This document shows positions 12,147-25,202 of a stretch of DNA of 64,000 bases, piece after piece. Location of the stretch: NCBI RefSeq assembly GCF_026210795.1, contig NC_089445.1:3410001-3474000 (forward strand), in the 5' to 3' direction. Source of the stretch: Rhizophagus irregularis. Lineage: Eukaryota; Glomeromycota; Glomeromycetes; Glomerales; Glomeraceae. How positions within the stretch are numbered: the first letter of the stretch is position 1; every line of letters starts with the position of its first letter. The position numbers were made by a program, and so were the translations under genes. The notes below the pieces were generated by a model, which was not told the origin of the DNA, did not search any database, and saw only the letters and a list, made by a program, of their open reading frames with translations.

Positions 12147-12318
12147 CAGTTCACCTCACTATAGTGAATCCCATGGGCTGGAGATTAAAATTCGTTATAG
12201 TGAGAAATTCACTATACTGAGGGTCATTTTATTATATATTAAAAAAATCCGACCTGAATTTTTCTTCATTATAGCAAGTTATTACTATATAAAATTTCGC
12301 TATAGAGAGGTGAAACTG
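12147..12318. mobile_element. pogo/Tc1-mariner-like MITE with TA duplication
   Basis: Imperfect inverted ends of about 23 bp begin CAGTTCACCTCACTATAG on the left and, reverse complemented, CAGTTTCACCTCTCTATAG on the right. Both ends are flanked by TA, the target duplication of this superfamily. Internal copies of cactatag repeat the motif. The element is 172 bp and has no ORF. Confidence 0.65.
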
Positions 12319-15007
12319 TACTGGTTGAAAATTTTCTTAACCGAAATCAGCAAAAGTTCTATAAAAAAAAGATGATTTTTTTTAATACAACTTTAATTAT
12401 ATTAGTTATTATTCCCTTAAATTCATTGCTGTTTTCTTTTTATAATTATTATTTAAAATTAAATTTTTAATTTCTTTACCTGCTAAAATAAATGATCCAA
12501 TGCATGAAAATGAACCTATTACTAATTCACAATATATAAATTAAAAAATACCAGAAATAAAATAATAGCTAAAATATCCATCAATATTTTATGCAGTTTT
12601 TTTTTAATGATTTCCATAATTTTTCTATTGCACTTGAAAACTTTTCTTGCAAGTTTAAAAATTTAATTTAACCAGCCTAAGGTGACCTAGTACCTCACTT
12701 CAAGAAAAAAATAAAAAAAATATTTTTATATTAGCTTTTAACAAAGAATTTAAAAAATGAGATATATTGTATATCTGATATCTGATATATTAACTTAATT
12801 TAAAAACTCTTTTTTGGTTTCATTTTTATATTGCAAAAAAAAAAAGAATTTTTTTTTTAATTAAAAATCAGTAATATTTTGAAAATAAAATCCTTAAAAA
12901 TTTTTAATAAATTTATAAGGATCCTTAAAGAATCATTTATAAAAATTCTATAGAATTCTTAAGAATCCATAAATTTTTAAAGATTTTTAAAGGATTCTAT
13001 AACCAATTTAAGTATTTTTAAAAATTCTTTTTATCTATAAAGAATCTTTAAAAATTCTAATTTCTAAAACATTACTAATGTAAATAAAAAATTATATTCA
13101 ACAGTTATTATTTCTTTATTTTCAAAATTTGATAGATTAATTTTTTTAAATATAAAACTAGTAATAATTATTTATATAAATAGTATTTTAAAGTATTAAT
13201 GCTAAAATTTATTATTTTAAGTAAATAAAATTACTATAATAGGTTGCCAAAGATAATTTTATCTTATTATATAATTTTTTAATAATATATAATTTGTATA
13301 TTACATCATATTCTTCTTGTTTCATTTTTGCTATATATTTTAAAAACTTAAAATTTTTCAGTGTAAAAAATCTATTTGTTATAGTTATTTAAATCCAATA
13401 ATTTGTTTAATATAATCTTTTTTTAATTTTTGGAAAGTTTTTTCAATATATATAATTTGAAGAAGAAATTTTATAATTAGGCTATATTTTTTAAGTATTT
13501 AATTAATAAATTATAATATCTATTTAAACTAAAATTAACAATAATTCTGGCCATTTTTTTGTTAAAATCCTTATAAATCTTATTATATTAAATAATATAT
13601 TAAATTAAATATGGTTTTATTTGTTACAATTTATAATTTTGACTATATTTTATAATTTTAGTTAGAGCTGGCAATGATCATGATCATAACTGGCCAATGA
13701 CCAGTTAATAAGTTAATAATCATAACTGATATTAATCAGTCAAAGGCTTCTGTTTGACCATTTAACTGACCATTTTGACTAACTGTTTGACCAACCATTT
13801 AACTAACTATTTAATTAACTGTTAATTAACCATTTAACCAACTTTATTCATTTAACATTTTTTTTATAAACTTAAACAATAAAAAAGTTAAATAACATTT
13901 TTGTTAGCAAATTTAATCAAAAAAAATACTTTTTAACTTTTTGTCTATAAGCATATTCAAAATAACTTTTAACAATTAAAAGCTAAGGAGCTAAAGTTGA
14001 ATTTTACTAAAGGCAAAATTCATTCCTTTATATATCTTTTACATTTTATTAAACTACCCTAAAATTAAAGTACTCTAAAAATATTCTTTATAAAAGAAAA
14101 ATCTTTCTATCTATCTTTTTTTTTTGATCTCTATTTATATTCTTATAACTAATAATTACTCCTTATTTATATAATGATAAATTCCCATTTAAATTAATTT
14201 CTTGTTAATACAATTATTTTATTATGTAATATTTTTCTAATAATCAAATCATTGATGCAATATTTATCCTTATTATTGTATTATTTATATAATCTTATTT
14301 GACTATTAATCTAACTTGTTTCTAAATAAACTATAAATAACTAAATAATAATTTATTTATAAATAAACTAATAATAACTAAATAAATTAAAAATATAAAT
14401 ATATTATAAATAACTTATATAATTATAAAAATTACATCATATAAATCATTTATTCTTCCAATTATTTATTTTTTGGTTAACTATTTTTCTGATCATTTAG
14501 TTTTCTAAGATTATACCATTACTATACTATTACTATCATTACTATATCAATTTATAATTTGTAAACTACTAGATAAATGAAAATAGCTGTAGTATATTTT
14601 AATGAATTAATGTATTATATTGTAAAATATTTTAAACATATTTTTGTAACATTAATCAGTGAAATGTTATTGTATTATCTTTCCTATAAAAAATAAATGT
14701 CCAGAAATTGTCTATATAATGTCCAGAAATAGTCCAGAAAATATTTGATATGTCCGGAAATTGTCCAGTTGTTTGACACAATTTAATTTTCAAAATTTTG
14801 TAATGTCCAGTTTCTGTTCAGAATATGTCTAGTATTATAATTCACCGAGCATACAGTATAAAGAATACATGTATAGAACTAAGTTTATTCTATTTTTATT
14901 TATTAACAATAAATGTGTTATGAATGCTTGTGTTTTATATTTTTCCCATTCTCTTTTTTGTTCCATTCTCATTAAGAATTTAACACTATGTATTGTATCT
15001 ACTAGTA

Positions 15008-15193
15008 TTGCCTGCCATAAATAGTTGTAAGTCTAAAAATTAAATAATTATAATGGTTGTAAATCAGAATTATCATCTTTTAGTTAGCCATAATAGCATA
15101 GTATTTACAACCAAATTACAACTTATGTTTATAATATTACAACCTGCTTAGGTTGTAATTCAAAATATAATAATCAATACTTATGGCATGCAA
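15008..15193. mobile_element. 186-bp MITE-like element
   Basis: The ends TTGCCTGCCATAAATA and, reverse complemented, TTGCATGCCATAAGTA match at 14 of 16 positions. Inside are repeated gttgtaa/ttacaac motifs that can pair with each other. I see no clear target duplication. Confidence 0.45.
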
Positions 15194-18145
15194 CCTTAGT
15201 GTCTACATATTTTCGTTCTATGATCAAAAGATTGTACCTTACACAATTAAAGATTTTTCACTTAATAAGATGATGACAATTTTTATTTGTTGATAAAGGC
15301 ACATGATTCCTTATAGTCTTGGTATGATCGTTACCAGGTCAAATCCAAATAGCTGCGCATGTATCACGTAGGACGAAATTTGTTATATTTTTTTCACAAG
15401 CGCAATCTGTGAACTAGAAGAGTGCTTTCTCTAGATTTGTGCAATACGCAGAAATAATTTTAAATAAGTACAGTATATTATAAGACCAGCCGAGTCAGAG
15501 AGTATGGCCTACACATAGCAATATTCGGTTAACTTTTTGCTGCGAGGTATGCAATTAAAAAATATAAATTGATATATTAGCTATAATATCTGGCTTACAT
15601 TATGAAATAATGCCATTCAGGCATTCCTGTTATTTATCTGGTCGCTCAAAGATGGACACTAGTATTCTTACTTGTGTACAAACGGACTTTTCGAAGAAAA
15701 GGCAGCGTCAATGGGGACACTGTAAGGGCCGGTTAATTTCGGACATGTTATAGCAAGAAAGTTATTCACTCTATAACGGGGGCTTGAAAATATACTTTTA
15801 AGTGTGCCAATAAGACTTAAAATGCAATAAAAAGGGGTTATTATAACATTGATTTATATAAAGAAAGAGGCCGTTCCATTTTTTTTTCACATGTAGTTTT
15901 GGACTTTAGAAAAAAAGAGTTACCGCTTTAGTGCTCGACCGCAATAAATATCACAAATTAGGTACGTTTTTTGGTATATTTGCGGAGTTGGAGTTTGGCA
16001 CATCAATTGTTGATTGCTGTTATCAAAATCGGTAGTAACGATTAAATTACAATGTTAACGCTATTATCTTGGATTCATTTGTCGTCAATAGCTAGTTAGT
16101 ATATGATCGTTGAACACCTTGATTATCCATTGTTCGAATTCTTATTCTTGATAATGTAAGTGATTCTGAAACATTATCGCTAGTTGTTATACAAGATTTT
16201 CGCTATCATAGCTAGCTTGCCCGGATATTGTCTTATAACTAAATGTAGCTCTCGTGTATCATCATTACTTCACAATCACAAAAAATCACATTTAGGGATC
16301 TTGTAGAGTAATATAATTGGGAGGGATATATAGGAGAATTATTCATGCACTGTTCTATTATGATCATAATATGGTCAAAAAATATTAGATTGTCTATGGA
16401 CAACAAGAGAGAGCGATTTTGTCTTGTGCGTTGTTCCCTATTATAGTAAAAATGGATCGCCAATGGTCAACGATATAACGCTATGCCGTGTGATATCTAG
16501 GTGTATGGGAATTTTATACAAAGGATAAGGTCTAAAATATGCAATCGGCATTTGCTTTATACTAGGAAAACTTGATCCGTTATTCGATACGAGCAATGAT
16601 TTATTTATTTTGTTAGAATAATGTTATAAGTGGACGATTATAGTTTATTTATACCATATATATGAACGAAATTAGTATTGGCATCGTAACATTCAAAAAT
16701 TAATGCAAGCAACCGAGGTTAATAGTAATTATACAGTATCTTGCATTCTATACTACTTCGTTGACAGATGGATTGTTCTTTCCGCTTATGGGACAATTTA
16801 TGAATAGATACGATAATTTTGTTGTGCAATGAGAGAGGGAAATAAAAAGGGTAAGTTCAACAGACGGTCTTGCAAGAAAGTCAACTTAGAATTTAGATAG
16901 GCCTGATACCAAAAGTACCCCTTAGTCATATACTGGTGAACTCTGTATTTATTCTTGTATGTTATATCACGCTACTAGTGTATTAATAAAAAAAAAATAT
17001 TCGAATATAAACATTTTTTCAAACATTACAAGTTATAGCAATTTAGCAAACGATATATCAAATTTTTTATTTTAGCAATACAACATTTTTGTTATACAAG
17101 CAAGATCATACAGAAAATTACATTAATACATTATTGAATAATTATTTTTTTCTATTCTGTAAAAAACCGTTTAACTTGATTTTAAACTACCATCTTGATA
17201 ACTACGGTAAAATAACACCTAAAACCTCGCAAATTTTCTTTTGCGATCAGCAGGACTACATCTTTCATAAATCTTTAATAAATCATATTGAGCATTGACT
17301 TCATTATTGGGCAAATTTACTAATTCGGAAATTGTCGTAGGAAAATTCATAGGTAGTCCATCGGTGTTAGTTTCGATTTTTTGGGGGTTGTCTACTTTGG
17401 ATAAAATTAATTTGTCATGAAATAGAGCGTAATTCCTCTAAAAGAAATTTTTAGAAATTATTCAGTTCAAATAGCAAAAATAAAAATTAGATCTCCTTTG
17501 AAATAATATACATACGAAACTGTAATGTATTGTTTAATCTCGTGTCAAAGTAGTTACAAAGGTAATTAGCGTATTGTCAATGTTAGATAGTTTTTGGTTG
17601 ATTGAGGCCAATTAAAGATGTTACTCTTGATAAAATGGCATTGTGGAGAACTTTAATGTAAGGGAAGAAAGAGCTTCAGTATAGTTTCGTTTATAAATTT
17701 AAGAAACTTGAGAAGAGTGATGAGCATACTGATGGGTACTGATGAGTGATGAAACTTTTATAGGTTCGGGATTATCAATTACATCATGCGATGTGATTAA
17801 TTGTGAGCTATAACTATTTGAATTCGAGCTCATCACTTCCTGCAGAATCCAAAATATATACAACATATGAACATAATGGGCAAAAGTAATAAAATCGGTT
17901 AATAATTTAATCTCCTTTTTCTACGATAATCAATAGAGATACAGATATCCACAAATATTTATTGTAACAATTGTGTATAATTGGAAATTCGTGTAAGGAT
18001 GCACCTTCTATTACTCCATTTTTATGTTATCAGGAACACATTTGTGAGACTTACATATTTGTACTACTTTCTGAACCTGGTAATCTCTTTTTTTAATATA
18101 GTGTATACCATATAGCGTTTATGCGGTAAACCTTAATTCTCAGAC

Positions 18146-20585
18146 ATGCAATCAATAAAATGCGTTCTCGTTGGTGATGAAAATGCTGAAAAAGTAAGAC
18201 TAAGAGTCTCAAAGCCAATAAAGGACATTGTATTATTTACATTATTTACAAATAACCATTTAATATTTTTTTTTCAATTTCTGGTTATTTGTTATAGACG
18301 ACCCTTCTTATCTCTTATACGACCAATAAATTTCCAAGTGAATTCGTCCCTACTGTAAGTATTTCTCGGTAAAGGAAAAAATTTTTATAATCACTTGGTA
18401 ATTATGTGGCATTGTAGGTTTTTGACAATTATGCCGTTACAATAATGATTGGTGATGAGCCATATACACTAGGATTGTTTGATATGACTGGTACGTTGAT
18501 TGACTTTTATTAATATTAATTTATTTTTGATTATATTTATCTTATTTGTGTTTCTATTGATAAAAAAAAATGGATTAATAGGTCAAGAAGATTACGATCG
18601 TCTCCGACCACTTTCATATGCTCAAACGGACGTTTTCCTTGTTTGTTTTTCTGTAGTCTCACCAGCTTCTTTTGAAAACATTAAAGAGAAGTGGATTCCT
18701 GAAGTTCAACATCATTGCCCTGGAGTTCCACATTTGATTGTAGGCACACAAATAGATTTGCGTGATGACCCTGCTGTAGTTGAAAAATTATCGAGACAAA
18801 AGATGAAACCAGTATCAGTAGAGGAAGGGGAAAGATTGGCTAGAGAAATTGGAGCAGTGAAATATGTCGAGTGTTCAGCACTGACACAAAAGGGTTTAAA
18901 AAATGTTTTTGATGAAGCTATTGTTGCAGCCTTAGAACCACCCGTTGTGCGGCGAGTCAATCGTCCTTTTATTAGTAGGTTAAGGAGGTAAGAATCAAAC
19001 TATATAAAGATTTATCCAGTTTAAAATTTTACAACTAAATTACTATTCAAGATTTTATAAAGGATTAAGAAGAAAGGAAGAATCCATACCCCAGCTTCCC
19101 AGTGTATATCAACCAAAACCATCAGATGGACCTGTTGAACCTGTTGAATTTGTCAAACCTGTTAAACCTGTCAAACCCATTGAACCCGTTGAACCCGTTG
19201 AACCCATTGAGCCTGTTGAATCCATTGAACCCACTGAACCCATTGAATCTGTTGAACAAATTAAACCCGTTGAATTTGTTGAACCCATTGAACCCGTTGA
19301 ATCCATTGACGAGTTTGTTGATAAAAGAGATAAAAAATACTCCACTTGTAAGTCTTGTAAACGATTTAACACGGGAGAAAATTTATGCCATTCATGCGAT
19401 CCTCGAATAGCTAAAAAGTGGAAAAGTAAAAATAAAGAGATTGATGATTTTATCAAGGAATCACAACTTAAGGCCAAACATTACGATGATGTAATTGAAT
19501 GGATAAATTTTGACCAATTAAGGGGTATTGAAGAAATTGGAAAAGGAGGTTTTAGTACTGTATATTCGGCAAATTGGGTAAATCAGAAAAAGGTTGCACT
19601 TAAAAGATTCAAAACTCAAGATAACTCATTGGATTTCTTAAATGAGGTAATATTGAAATTTTAGTTATTTACATAACTTATCATAATGTACTGTACACCT
19701 AACGAGAATCTTATGATCTTTTAGATTAAAGCTCATGTACAATGTCAATTCCAAGCGAGCAGTATAAAAATACATGGGATAACCTTTAAACCATCTACGA
19801 AAGAGTATATGATGGTTTATCAATATGCGAATGAAGGGGATCTTCGACAATATTTATCAAAGAAATTTCCAACTCTTATTTGGGAACAAAAGTTGGACTT
19901 ACTTATTTCAATCGCATTAGATTTGCTAACCATTCATCATGAAGGGTACCTTCACAAAGATCTTCATAGTGGTAACATACTCTTGTTCAGCAATACGGAT
20001 CAACCAGGTATAAAATCCTGTATTTCTGATTTAGGATTATCCAGAAGGATGGATGATACAGATGTTAATGAATATGAAGGAGTGTATGGAGTCTTTCCTT
20101 ACGTGGCACCTGAAGTATTACTGCGTAAGCCGTACACCAAAGAATCAGATATTTATAGTTTGGGTGTAATCATGTCCGAGATGTCAATTGGTAAATTGCC
20201 ATTTGAAAATGTATCACATGATATATGCCTTCTGATAAACATTTGTAAAAATGGATTACGACCGGAATTTGCTCCTGGTACGCCCGATTGTTATATTCAA
20301 TTAGCGAAGCAATGTATGGATGCTGATCCAGAAAAACGACCAACCGCCTATAAAATTTGTGAGGAATGCTGCAATTGGCGTGACCTTCTTGGAGAATTAA
20401 ATGAAAAAGAACTCGATGAAAAAGAAGTTGATATTAGAAGTGCTTTTTTGGAAGCAGATAAAATCATTCCTACCTTATCAACAGTTTCACAAAGACATTC
20501 CAATGCAATATATGTAAGTCGATTTATCGACACACAAAAATTTTTAAACTCAGATACATCAATAAAACCAATACTATATTGGTAA
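18146..20585 (+). CDS. Cdc42-like degenerate GTPase fused to a zinc-ribbon TKL-type protein kinase
   Basis: Six exons (18146-18193, 18298-18354, 18418-18490, 18582-18987, 19070-19646, 19725-20585) join with GT-AG borders and matching phases into 674 codons including the stop. Residues 1-190 align with Cdc42 without a gap: Thr35, DxxG at 57-60, Gln61, TQID and ECSAL are present. However, the P-loop is GDENAEKT, so the invariant Gly15 and Gly12 are both Glu, and residue 59 is Thr, not Ala. There is no CAAX box. Residues 216-275 are 20 triplets of the Pro-Val/Ile-Glu type, then CKSC (288-291) and CHSC (301-304), then a kinase: GKGGF loop 352-356, Lys373, HKD 464-466, DLG 489-491, APE 515-517. 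The kinase keeps its catalytic Lys and both Asp residues, so it is probably active. GTP binding by the first domain is doubtful. An alternative acceptor at 19072 also keeps the frame and drops one residue. Confidence 0.88.
19131..19310 (+). repeat. 9-nt coding minisatellite (Pro-Val-Glu linker)
   Basis: Twenty in-frame nonanucleotides of the type CCC GTT GAA encode triplets that are mostly PVE and PIE, with variants PVK, SIE, SVE, FVE, FVK, PTE and QIK. The array joins the GTPase and kinase parts. Such arrays expand and contract easily, so linker length may vary between strains. Because the repeat is G-poor on this strand, the opposite strand is also open (Ser-Thr-Gly-Ser repeats); that frame is a shadow. 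Confidence 0.85.
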
Positions 20586-21777
20586 ATCATAAATCAAATA
20601 GGTACTATTTAAATTATAACATTCATTTGGAATTTTACGATATCATTAAGTCTTTATATTCATTCGGAATAATTAGATTGTCACGATCATTGATCAGAAT
20701 AATTAAATTTAAGGATAGACCCTAAAAAATAGTTGTAAACATCTATTTTTGTCAATTTTTTATTATCATTTAATGGAAGAACTATGTGTGATAAGATAAT
20801 AAAATTTTAATGAAAAACGTTTGTTTTAAGATGTCATACATATATTTTTTTCAGTCCATCTTATTTAAGTGAGGTACAAATCTTTTTGCAACGGCCCATA
20901 TATATATTGTAAAATTCAATATATTTGAAATTTATCGTAGTATAGAAAACAGCCACTGATTTGGTTTTGTACTTTGTAAAAATGTATTACAGTGTATGAA
21001 TAAAGTTAATTACTATGGAGTAGTGTCTAAATGATCATCGAAACACTTACCCAGTATATTCTTTTTTGATTAGATTTTACTAGACAAATTAAGAAAATAA
21101 AACTTCGAAAAATTTATATTCATTATTTTATTATAGATTTAGATTATATATAAAATTATGATTTTTTTTAGATTTATAAATTTATTCTTAATCTAAATCC
21201 TACTCGATTCGATTATAGATTATAGAGTAGAGCCTTATTCTCTTTTTTATCGAATTCGCACCTTATAAATAAATTTTCCCAAAAAAAAAAAAATAAATAA
21301 AATAATAGATATTGATAAACATTACATCATGAGAAACAATTACCTCATTTTTACTCTTAAAATGTATTAATAAAAGATTATTTATTCGTGAACGTGAAAA
21401 TTTTAATAATAATAATAATAATCGATAATATTTTTCTTCCTATTATCCATTTTATTTACATTCATGTTAATTATTAATAATAAATTAAATAATATCATAT
21501 CGTAATTTATACGAAATTATTAATAGATATTATAAAAATATTTTGTAATTTTTTTGTTTATTTTGTTAAATAAAAATTATAAAAGGAGAAAAAGGAGGAA
21601 CTAAACATATCAATCGTAATTTGTAATAACGAAAAAAAATTGAAAAAAAAAATTAATATGAAAAAAAAAACCCCCCAAATTATTTTAGATTGAGAAAAAA
21701 AATTTATCATGAATGAAATGAATAAAAATTATTTCACATTGAGAAAAAAAAATCAATTTAAATAAACCTTAAAAAAA
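20586..21777. other. AT-rich intergenic stretch
   Basis: No coding series is seen. Runs such as taataataataat (21405-21422) and long A tracts dominate. Just before the next gene, at about 21733, is the leader motif ttcacattgagaaaaaaa that also precedes the Arg-rich small ORFs. Confidence 0.5.
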
Positions 21778-22765
21778 ATGCGGTTTTGTAAAATTTGCAA
21801 AAAAAAAAGAAAAATGCCTGCAAAACTCAATACGATTTGTTATGTACATAATATTGCTGAACGTTTAACACAAGACTTTACTGTGAAAGAAATTACTGGT
21901 ATTACAAGAATTAAAGACGATGATCCAACTAAAGTTATTTATCTAAAGATCAAAGCCCTTATTCCGTCTGATTAAAATATTGAATCCAAAATTGAAGATT
22001 TTGAAAATGGACAAATCGTTATAATTAAAGGAAAATTTATAGGATGTGATAGATGGTATACCGTATGTATTTCATATTTTGTTATGTAAAAAAAAAAAAT
22101 CGTAATAAGCTAAAAAATATATATATTTTTTATATATAAATATATATATGTTTTTTTTCTCAAATAATAATGTAAATGCTACTTCGATCAAGCCATTGCC
22201 AATTCTGGATTTTAATGATATCGGGTTAACGTAACACTAATAGGATTAACTACTAAAGACAGTCAAGAATATTAACGGTTATTTAACCCTCAATTTCTAC
22301 GTAGAAGAAAGCTTAGGAAATCGTAAACTGACTGAATTCTGGGTTGAAGCTAGACATGATCCTAACAATAGATACTATTTGGCCAATAAAACAAATTCAA
22401 TTAACCAAAATATGCGTTCAACAACTGCGATCTTAGTAGGTGTGATATACTGACTATGTTCCGCCGGTTATTAATGAGATTACACAAGAAGAAACCGCTG
22501 AAGGAAACATGTACAGTACTACCGAAATAACAACACCTCTCAACAATTCCCAAATCTTCCTTAGATGAATCAACAAGGATCTAATAATAATAGATCTTAC
22601 CATCCTTCTCGAGGTGCGACGTCAAGGCGAAGAGGACGAACCACCCTCGCTCAAATGGAATCAACTAATACCCAGAATCTATCTGCTGCTTTAGAAGCGA
22701 ACCCTATTCCCACTAATATAAACCAGATTCCTAATAATGAAATTTCGGAAGAAAATGATAATTGA
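21778..22765 (+). pseudogene. Frameshifted gene of an unrecognised, possibly OB-fold-like family
   Basis: The first frame (21778-21975, 65 codons) reads well (motif AERLTQDFTVKEITGITR). It stops at a TAA, after which coding-like sequence continues in the same frame (IVIIKGKFIGCDRWYTV). After an A/T-rich gap of intron type, further fragments appear in shifted frames: LPILDFNDIG, then LNFYVEESLGNRKL and FWVEARHDPNNRYY near 22290-22380, then YVPPVINEITQEETAEGN. It ends in an Arg/Gly- and Asn-rich tail (22565-22765). At least one stop and two frame changes are needed to read through. The beta-rich blocks resemble an RPA-like OB fold, but that is a weak impression. The series looks like a dead member of a multicopy family. 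Confidence 0.5.
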
Positions 22766-23549
22766 ATATTATCAATGTTTTCTTTTTTTTTCTCTTAACC
22801 CTTTTTTTCTTCCCTTTTTCAAATTTCAAATTTCAAACAATACGTCCTTAGTCAATTATTACTAAAATAAAAATAAATCAATCTATTCTGATATTTTCTG
22901 ATATATCAATTTATTCTAAATAAACCATAAACTTTTTTTTCTAGTACAAATTAAAAACAATTCAATAAAATTTCATTTTCAAAAGAAAGAAAAAATACTT
23001 TTCCCATGAATACTAAATAACGTAAAAATACTCTGTGTAACTAAAACTCGTATATATGGATTATCTCATTGTGTAGTACAAAATACCGAAAATGTCCAAA
23101 AGCTAATCACAAACAAAAAAACGGTGGCTAATCTAAAAAATATACTGGCTAGTTGAAATTAAAATTTTGAATTTAGATTGAATTTGGATATGTATAAAAA
23201 CTAAAGTAATAACTATAAATATAATAAATAGAATTTTTGATTATCTGATAAAAATAGCTTTTAGATAAAATGTAGAGAGGTATAATGGTAGAAACAATTT
23301 TAGAAGCAGGGTGAAATAATTAATCCATATTAGTATATATTAATGCTAAGCCTTCACAATAATATTTAATCCAGAAAAATTATAAGAAACTACAGAAGGG
23401 AAATTTTTTTTTAAAAAAAATGATAAAAAAAAAATAAAGAAACAGAAAAAATAAAATAAAATATAACCGATGTATTACATAAAAAATTTGATCATAATAA
23501 TATCAGATATGCAAATAAAAAAAAAACATTTTATAAAGGGTAAAACTTC
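22766..23549. other. Intergenic, low complexity
   Basis: Only A/T-rich sequence and short homopolymers are seen. A 61-codon ORF at 23470-23655 overlaps the left border of the next repeat copy and has a low-complexity composition, so it is not called. Confidence 0.5.
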
Positions 23550-25202
23550 TCGTGCAAATAATAAACATAGTGGTAGAATGATCACAAATCGAACTTTTAC
23601 ATTTTTACAACAATATAAACAAATGAAACTTTTTTTATTTATTCAATACAACTAAATTGGAATAAATTGATAGGATTGACCCCTTTTTTTTCCCAAGATT
23701 TTAGGTTTAGTTTTCCACTTATGAGTTCAACCAGTTAAATTTTCGGATGTACGTACATATTGATTTATTTGTAGCACATTATAATGAAGTAGGATATTTT
23801 TGGATATATACATGTAATTAATATATATATGTTATGCTTACAAAGATAATATTTATTTGTGACATGTGTCAAAGACAACAGTTTATATTTTGACAGTCAA
23901 ATAAAAATTTATTGTAAAACAATAATTATTTTTCTTTCTAGACTATTCGATCAGATTATGTAATATATATTTTTTATATTGGTTTGTAAATCATCCATTC
24001 AATAATGCGGTCCGAAAGGATATAAGGGTAATTATTAATAATGATAATATGGGGGAAAATACTGGGAAAATAGGGTAAAAAGGTAAAAGGGTAATGAATA
24101 AAAAATAAGCAGATCATGGCTTAAATTGTAGTCCTCCCAAAATAATTAGGATCTACTTTTTATTATTATTTTCTTTGTTTCAGGCTTTTCAGCCAAAACG
24201 ATACAAAAGTGATGTAAATTGTAAGTCGCGTAAAAAAAAATAATAACGAGATTTACACAAAAAAGAAAAGTACGCGGTGAATGGTGAATACCAGTTTTAT
24301 GTTGATAATAAATTGTGTTATATAATTATGTTAAATGATTGTTTAAAAAAAGTAAAATTCCTCACGAAAAAAAAATAGGATTAATATAAAAATGTGACTC
24401 AGGTCTCAGGAGTAAACATAATTTACCTGAACCGGCATATACACATCACCTAATTAGGCAAATAATAAAAAGTAAATTAAGGTGATTCAAATGTTTCAAA
24501 TTTTCATACCTTTTTTTCGGATGAAGCTAAACAAGTTTTTTTTGATGGGAGTATGAAATTCTCTCTTTTTCATTGTCAAAAAAAAAATTTGCTTGGCTGA
24601 AGGTGAATATGTTGTATATATGATAAATATGATGCATTTGATGTATTTTAGTTTTTGTTGTTTACAGGTTTTAAATTTGTCCATCCTTCCTAAACAGAAT
24701 ATTTTATGCACGTTCAATCTTATATTTACTGTATTTCATTTCATTTTCATTTTTACTTTATATTTTCCAATTACGTTTCTATGTTAAAATGTTTAGAATG
24801 TTTTAATCGATTTTATCTCTTAAACTATTTATAGTTTAAATAATTCGCTTTATAAAACTTACTTTAAAAAGTGAAAATAATTATTGATTATTTAAAATCC
24901 TTTTTCGAATTTATAAAAAGTGCTCCAAATTTAGAATTCTCTGTCTGTTGCATGCAACAGAAGTTTCAAATCGTTCATTAATTAATATAAAAAAAAGTTA
25001 TACAATTCTTTTTTTAACTTGAAAACAACATATTAGTATATCAGTTATATATATAAATAAATAAACGTTTTTATTGTATACAAAAAAAAAAAAATATTTT
25101 TTTTATATATAGAAGTGAGAAAACACAGAAAATCAAGAAAAAAAACTTCCTTTACGAATTTTTTATTTCATATTTTTTGTTTTTTTTCAAAACAATATTC
25201 GT

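Larger units (their letters stand above)
11936..18145. other. 6-kb AT-rich region without genes
   Basis: Two MITEs (12147-12318 and 15008-15193) lie here. Others visible are a degenerate array around 12880-13070 built on ttaaagaatcttta, one at 13680-13860 built on taactgaccattt, and scattered gtccagaaat units at 14700-14830. From 15.3 to 18 kb the base composition is more mixed, but frames longer than 75 codons are absent and I see no splice-linked coding series. Confidence 0.5.

Noticed and set aside
16239-17298. Small ORFs on both strands (74 and 69 codons)
   Set aside because: One starts with TTG, composition is low-complexity, and there are no splice partners or repeats to support them.
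19109-19477. 122-codon minus-strand ORF with Ser-Thr-Gly-Ser repeats
   Set aside because: It is the complement of the PVE-coding array, whose third positions happen to avoid stops on the other strand. The plus-strand frame fits a spliced protein.
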